Of a DNA stretch of 22,009 nucleotides, positions 17,148 through 22,009 are shown piece by piece (the stretch's first letter is position 1; each line of letters begins with the position of its first letter). Under the pieces are notes generated by a model, which saw nothing but the letters and a program-made list of their open reading frames with translations, was not told the DNA's origin and searched no databases. A program made the translations under genes and the position numbers. The stretch comes from Saprolegnia diclina VS20 (Eukaryota > Oomycota > Saprolegniomycetes > Saprolegniales > Saprolegniaceae), in contig NW_008246113.1 in NCBI RefSeq assembly GCF_000281045.1, positions 427,755 to 449,763 on the forward strand. Direction: 5' to 3'.

Positions 17148-20100
17148 ACTTGTGCTCTTGTGTGGTTGGCAGCCAAATGCAAAATGAAGATGGTGGCGGT
17201 GCTCTCGGTTTGGCGGCCAAGATTTGTTGAAGGGATTACATCCGCGACCGGCTGGTGCTTGCTGCTTTGTTCGTTTTATTCGCCCTTTCTACGGGCTCCT
17301 TTCCTCGAATATTTATATTGCACGACGATCGCTATTACATTCCAAAGGGCAATTTCAGTTGGATTTTAAAAGAACCATTGCTGGCACCTACTTGAAGTTA
17401 CCGTGAGATACCTGGATGATACGGCGCTCGCCAAAGCCGCGCGTGATGGCGTGATGCAGCCTCCCGATGGATTCCCAGAGCTTCCGATGACGTCCACGGA
17501 CGTGTCGAACCAAGCGAAACCGGCGCCGTCGACCGTTGTACAAGGTAGTGGGATATTACGGTGCCAAGGTCCTCAGTGAGTTTCATGGAGCGTCCAGGAT
17601 AGATGGCCGCCTCGTAAAGGCGCGTCCAGCTGGTTCTTTCGACTTCTAGAAAAACGTGGACGAACGTTCAACGCGATGCCAGCTGCTTGAACTTCTGAGA
17701 ATATCAGACGGCAGCTGGTGGCGTTAGCACCGCGTTTAACGTCCGATGTCTTTAAACGCGACTAAAACGTTTATCGCTCGCCTTCGAGGTCGACAACACA
17801 AAGGCGCGCACCGACATAGAGGTTGGCTCGCATATACTCGGCTCGTTACGACTGGCGACTGGTGACGTACATCTCGTTTGCCAAGACACGGAGAGACATT
17901 GATGCGGGCCGACGGGCGCAGACCATCGCCTTTCTTGTCCTGTCGTCCGCAGTGACGATACGAAAAGCCTACTTTTCACTCACGTGACGGGGCAGCCCAT
18001 CAATGTCCACTCGCCATGCATACTTGCGGCTTCAATCTTCCGGCCTCGTATGTGGGCACAGAGGATGGCCTGTCGGGACGCGGTGGCCGTTGGACTACGA
18101 GGTAGTGTCACTGACCACAAGATGTCTTTACATGGCGGTAGGTCGGACAGTATCATCAAGCTTGGCACTCATGACACTGCGAGATCAAGCTCGAAGAAGA
18201 AACTCGAGATAACGCCGGTCCCAGTGCATCTGTAGTGTTCTATCCCGTTCCCAGGCGCGTAGTGTAAATGGTTCGTTCGCTGGTATGAGGACAGGTGGTA
18301 CATGTATGGTTAGCATTGGTCCTGCCATCATCGCTCACGTCCAACGTTTGATTGTCCTGTTGTCGTTGTGGGTCTATTGTGAGCCGATTAAAACGCATTC
18401 AACCGGTTCTACCTGTTTGACGCACGCGTAAAAGCCAACGAATCGGAATATTACGTGGGCAAGACGTCAGCAACAGGTGGCTGCTTGCGACTGGATCTGC
18501 CCGATCACGCTACCAGCCGTGGCGCCGTGTGTCGCTCCCAACCTGGCTTCCAATCAATGGTTTAGCCAGTCGTTAACGACGCACCCAAATCGGCTTTGGT
18601 CTCGATCTCTTGACCTTGATCCGGGCACCTAGACGCGTCACCGTCGAGCTGATCCTGCAGCCCCTCGCAAATGGGTGGCCCGAGTGCAGCAGTGCTTCGT
18701 ACTCTTCCAGTATACTACTTGCAGCTAGATACTGCCATGCCGGCCAAGCCAAAGGCTACTTGTTGACGTGTCGAATGGATGGCACGTCTCGAATTCTCAG
18801 ATCTGAATCGCACGCAAACAGCACCACACACCACTGCGCAAACACCTAAACACCTTCGGAAATGTGAAAAAGTATATCTTTGTCGAGATACAAGAGCTGG
18901 CGACGAGCAGCTCGCGAAGCTGATCGGCGAGTGCTCGGCGATTCGTTACCGAACGCAACCAGGATATGCGTGCCGGGCAAGCCCCGGCTACTCGAGCGCA
19001 AGTAAGCGAAGGAGGATCAAAATCTGTCGCGCTGGAAGCACGGAGAGCTCACGGAGAATGAAGAAGCCAATGTGCTTTGCCGAGTTTGTAGCCCATCACT
19101 TGGTGCATGATAGGGAAGGAAAGACCGGAAGCGGAGAATGCTTGAAAGCTCCTCTTGGCTCCGCGAGCTCGCATCCTGAAATACAATATCAAAACGCAAA
19201 AAAGAGCATGGGATTGTACTCAATTCGATGCGATCTCTCGATGAAGGACCCAGAGCGAACACTCAACGAACCTTCCTGCAGTCCTTTCTATCGATAGGAC
19301 CTGGTTGGGTCGTGGTCCTGACGCACAGGGCATCGAGGCCTTTGTGGATCGAGAGCCACGGACTGTACGAAAGTCGGACGGTGACAGGACTTCGTCACAC
19401 GGCGACGGCGGCAGTCGCATCGCGCGATCGACCTCAAAGGCACTAGAGGTCCTCTTCTCCGATCGTGAGAGGTTGGTCAACAAGGCCAAGCCTGTCGAAC
19501 GATCGAGCGAGAAAGTGTGCGACCGCGATTCCATCCTGCGAGGCTGTTTGCATTGGTACTAGTAGGTAGTACAAAACGACTTTTGAAGTGTAGTGCCGGT
19601 ACTGGGAAGACGAGCGAGTGGGCTCGAGCACGCCCTCGAGTCGGCAAATGTCGTCGTCCGTGGCCAGCGACGCACTGCTGACGTCACCACAAGGACAGCA
19701 CACAGAGAACCAGTGATAGCGATGCATAGTTTTGTCATTCCACCACCTCCAACGATCGCACGGACTGGGATAGTCGCAGAAAACGCTGCGGTCTGGACCA
19801 ATGTATCACCGACATTGGCGATAGAGATTTTTGTGTGGAAGCGTCTGCCATTTTGCGGCTATCATGGTGGCGTCAACACAGACAACCCGCTGTCGACACG
19901 GGAAGAGTTGCTCGCTGCGCAGTGGCTGTGCTTTCGGTTGATGCGTCGTAGCAACTGCGACACGAAAGCATTTCTACTTTATGAAACGTGGCGACGGTAA
20001 TACAACCTCCTCGGCATGCAGCGTAGAGCTCCTTGAATAGGTAGGGTCCACGCAAACACTGCCATACTAGAGAGCAACCAAAAGCAAGTGTGACCCATGC

Positions 20101-20224
20101 TGCAAACAGTAGCAATGTACCAGTACGTTGGATGAATATGGTCGTTTTGAAGTGTGCGAACCAAGTGTGATGACATAATGTTCTGCCCCGTGGCTGCCAA
20201 GAGAGCACCTCAGCGGTTCAATAG
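17148..20224. other. Long gene-poor stretch with decayed coding sequence
   Basis: The first part should hold the symporter promoter. Elsewhere I find only fragments. A plus-strand frame around 17770-17890 reads like protein (GSHILGSLRLATGDVHLVCQ), another near 18401-18560 contains NRFYLFDARVKANESEYYVG, and plus-strand frames at 18779-19297 and 19305-19562 are open but lack known motifs. A minus-strand frame from 19738 down to 19559 starts with a good signal-peptide pattern (MTKLCIAITGSLCAVLVVTS) and then becomes featureless. I searched by eye for the catalytic and upstream motifs of RNA-dependent RNA polymerase, because the orphan exon follows, and saw none. Confidence 0.4.
17665..17741. repeat. 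Nested imperfect inverted repeat
   Basis: The outer arms, 17665-17675 and 17731-17741 (CGTTCAACGCG and CGCGTTTAACG), pair at 10 of 11 positions. The inner arms, 17679-17686 and 17711-17718 (CCAGCTGC and GCAGCTGG), pair perfectly. The loop is A/T-rich. It sits in a stretch without a recognised gene, so its meaning is unclear. Confidence 0.45.
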
Positions 20225-20665
20225 GCCCACGTGCAAGACGCGCGCCATTGGTTTGTGGCACAAACCATATACTGCACAAACTTTGTGCAGTACGCTCACG
20301 CGGTCTTTACGCTCTGTCAGCAGACCGAGGTCGAGCTCATCTCGGGCTACATCCAGAAACTCTCGCGCACGGTGGGTCGGGCCGAGCGACTGGACCCGGC
20401 GGACGACGCGGTCGAGCGCATCCGAGTGGCCGTGCGGTTTGTGCTAGAGCACTATGCACGTGTGTTTCGGCGCGGCCTCGAATCCAAGGCGCCGAGTGAT
20501 CCAGCGGTGTTGCGCAAGGCGTCGGCGTGGTACTACGTGGGCTACACGCACCACGAGCAGATGCAAGGGCTGCTGCCGTACCGCAGCTTTGCGTGGCTGG
20601 CGCTGGAGCCGATGCTTGTCCTATTTCGCCCAGATCGCCAGGTGTCGTCGACCTCGCACCGGTAA
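20225..20665 (+). pseudogene. Orphan C-terminal exon of a eukaryotic (RDR-type) RNA-dependent RNA polymerase
   Basis: An open frame of 146 codons follows a good splice acceptor (TTCAATAG at 20217-20224) and ends in TAA. It matches the C-terminal region of plant/protist RDR proteins as I know them: EVELISGYIQKLSR, then ERIRVAVRFVLEHYARVF, then the late motif KASAWYYVGY (20516-20545) and FAWLAL near the natural end. The catalytic domain with the DxDGD-type loop, which should precede it by several hundred residues, is not seen anywhere upstream; the sequence there loses coding character at once, and beyond it lies an opposite-strand symporter. I infer a truncated upstream copy of the RdRP that begins 63 bases downstream. 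The absence of stops and the retained G/C-ending codons suggest recent truncation or some remaining use. It could also be the last exon of a gene with a long intron, though nothing supports that. Confidence 0.72.
20250..20292. repeat. Two close perfect palindromes with one-base centres
   Basis: Positions 20250-20266 have 8-base arms (GGTTTGTG and CACAAACC around G20258). Positions 20270-20292 have 11-base arms (TACTGCACAAA and TTTGTGCAGTA around C20281). Both lie inside the coding frame of the orphan RdRP exon. Confidence 0.85.
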
Positions 20666-20674
20666 TACTCCAAG

Positions 20675-20714
20675 TTGATTGGCTGTAAACTTTGATTGCG
20701 TCTTTTTGATTGGC
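20675..20714 (+). promoter_or_regulatory. Repeated inverted CCAAT-type boxes upstream of the RdRP gene
   Basis: The nonamer TTGATTGGC occurs at 20675-20683 and again at 20706-20714 in direct orientation; each contains ATTGG, the reverse complement of CCAAT. They fall in the 63 bases between the orphan exon's stop and the first ATG of the next gene, so they may be promoter elements. No experimental support is visible. Confidence 0.3.
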
Positions 20715-20728
20715 GGATCGAAATTCAC

Positions 20729-22009
20729 ATGCGCACCAATGACATCGCAGCACCGTGCCGAACCCAGTCACCTTCGCCGATGCTCACGGTCGAGCTGATC
20801 GAGGCACAGGCGAGAGCCCGCGAGGCGTCGCGACGCGCAGAGGACCGCGCCAATGCCTACAACAACAACTTCGCAAGCATCGTGTCGAGCACCACCAGCG
20901 TCGTTGCAGCGACCATCACCAACGTCCCGTCGGATATGACGGCGGCCGACGTGGCCAAGTTTTGCCGACAGTGCACCAACTTCTACGGCGGCTTTCTCTC
21001 AGTCAGCATGGCACCGTACACTGCCAGACGACGAGGCCGGTCCACAGTGTTTATGGCGTCGCGCCTCTTCCATGCGCTTGTCTTGGCCCTCGACGGCATC
21101 TTCTGGCAGGGCGAGGCCATCCGCGTGCGCGAGGCGGCCGCCGTCGGTCGGTCTGTGTGCACCGACGTCACAAGCAGCGTCTTTTACTGCAAGGCCCTGT
21201 GTGTGTTGCCCACTGCAGCGAGCGACCAGCCCTCTTTTGACACCGTCGACGTCGTCACGCTCACGTGCTCGAGCATGGACGCGACGACCTTTGCGATTGC
21301 GTTTGACGGCGAAAACGACTACCGCTACCGCGTCTGCTTACAGGTCACCAACGTCGTTCGCTGTCGCGTCGGAAGAGACGATGACGATCGCGTGGTTGCC
21401 CGGTTTACTTTGCGGACCCCGCCGTTCGTCTATATCGGTGACCGGCGAAAGACGGACGAAGACCGCGTCTGGCCGATCGCGGATGCTGCGTACAAGTGGG
21501 AACGGTCCGATGATCCGTCGCCCAACGGCGCCTTTGGCCACTGCCGATGCTACCATCTCGTGCTCGAATCCGCAGCCTCGCCAGACACCGTCGTACCGTT
21601 GCTGCGGAGCTTTGGCCTTGCAGACGTGACGCGCCAAGACAGGCTCCCGGTATTCACCAGCGTCGCGTCGTCGTCGCCGCCACCAACCGACTGGGTGTAT
21701 GCCCCTACGTCCGAGTTGCACGACGTCTCGTTTCCGCTGCGCTATGCGCTGCATGTTCTCATGTCCCAAGAGGCGTTGGTCGTCACCACCACCGACGACG
21801 CCAGGTACGTGGCATACATTCTGGACCACTCGAAGGCGTCGGCGACCGACGTCGTCGGCTTTTTATACTCGTCGCTGCGCGCACCGGTCGACGGGCCACC
21901 GGATATACAAGCCTTTGGCAATTGGCTCTCGAATCTACCACGGCACCACCGCAATGTCGAACCGTTGCCGTTGCCGACGTCAACGACGCCTATCAACGCC
22001 GACGAACTG
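20729..22009 (+). CDS. RNA-dependent RNA polymerase (plant RDR-like), N-terminal part, gene runs off the window
   Basis: The frame is open for 427 codons from the ATG at 20729 to the window end; Met18 (20780) is the alternative start. Residues about 61-137 look like the degenerate RRM-like domain at the N-terminus of plant RDR proteins (TITNVPSDMTAADVAKF, then STVFMASRLFHALVLAL). Residues 257-275 (WERSDDPSPNGAFGHCRCY) match the conserved W-x-R-x-T-D-x-TPxxAIGRC segment of plant RDRs, preceded by a PPFVYIGDRR stretch. A later segment, VSFPLRYALHVLMSQEALV, corresponds to the FxxLFxVNSLVQ region that leads into the catalytic domain. The catalytic domain itself would lie beyond the right edge. 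Such enzymes copy RNA into double-stranded RNA that feeds Dicer and RNA silencing. Codons are strongly G/C-ending and there are no introns so far. The orphan C-terminal exon of a related gene lies immediately upstream. Confidence 0.85.
   Translation, partial: MRTNDIAAPCRTQSPSPMLTVELIEAQARAREASRRAEDRANAYNNNFASIVSSTTSVVAATITNVPSDMTAADVAKFCRQCTNFYGGFLSVSMAPYTARRRGRSTVFMASRLFHALVLALDGIFWQGEAIRVREAAAVGRSVCTDVTSSVFYCKALCVLPTAASDQPSFDTVDVVTLTCSSMDATTFAIAFDGENDYRYRVCLQVTNVVRCRVGRDDDDRVVARFTLRTPPFVYIGDRRKTDEDRVWPIADAAYKWERSDDPSPNGAFGHCRCYHLVLESAASPDTVVPLLRSFGLADVTRQDRLPVFTSVASSSPPPTDWVYAPTSELHDVSFPLRYALHVLMSQEALVVTTTDDARYVAYILDHSKASATDVVGFLYSSLRAPVDGPPDIQAFGNWLSNLPRHHRNVEPLPLPTSTTPINADEL

Noticed and set aside
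15042-17369. Plus-strand open frame of 775 codons
   Set aside because: Its larger part is the exact antisense of the DAACS symporter and is made of Arg/Asp/His/Glu-rich shadow sequence; it also reads through both palindromes. The long frame follows from the G/C-ending codons of the true gene.
20755-21240. Plus-strand frame of 161 codons at the RdRP start
   Set aside because: It is an Arg/Gln/His-rich shadow in another frame of the RdRP N-terminus.

Overview
The window looks like nuclear DNA of an oomycete, most likely a Saprolegniales-type water mould, although this is inferred from gene style and not proven. The recognisable genes are compact and strongly favour G or C at third codon positions. 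Most are intronless. One gene is split by eight very short GT-AG introns (44 to 53 bases). The set (RBR ubiquitin ligases, a ZIP metal transporter, a lysosomal-type histidine acid phosphatase, a PX-RING protein, a DAACS/SLC1 symporter and plant-type RNA-dependent RNA polymerases) is eukaryotic and fits this group.

Layout, left to right: RBR protein 1 (minus, 360-1250); a stretch with old decayed coding DNA; a small Ser-rich protein (minus, 2755-3153); a gene-poor stretch; RBR protein 2 (minus, 4587-5462), a paralogue of the first that has lost one zinc-ligand pair of RING2; a gene-poor stretch with a possible short inverted-repeat element; a ZIP transporter (minus, 7018-8013); a nine-exon acid phosphatase (plus, 9286-11243); a convergent PX-RING-H2 gene (minus, 11810-12568); a long decayed stretch (12569-15797) that contains two back-to-back perfect palindromes; a DAACS dicarboxylate/amino-acid symporter (minus, 15798-17147); another long decayed stretch; and at the right edge an orphan C-terminal exon of an RNA-dependent RNA polymerase, followed about 60 bases later by the N-terminal part of a second RdRP that runs off the window.

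The genes do not form one pathway. Three encode RING or RBR proteins (protein turnover), three encode membrane or lysosomal functions (zinc, acidic amino acids, phosphate esters), and the right edge belongs to RNA silencing. The most notable items are the tandem RdRP arrangement, the double perfect palindrome, the acid phosphatase recoverable only by splicing, and active-site departures in RBR 2 (RING2 ligands) and in the symporter (Asp to Asn at a sodium site). Roughly half of the window holds no gene I can support, and several parts of it read as eroded coding sequence.
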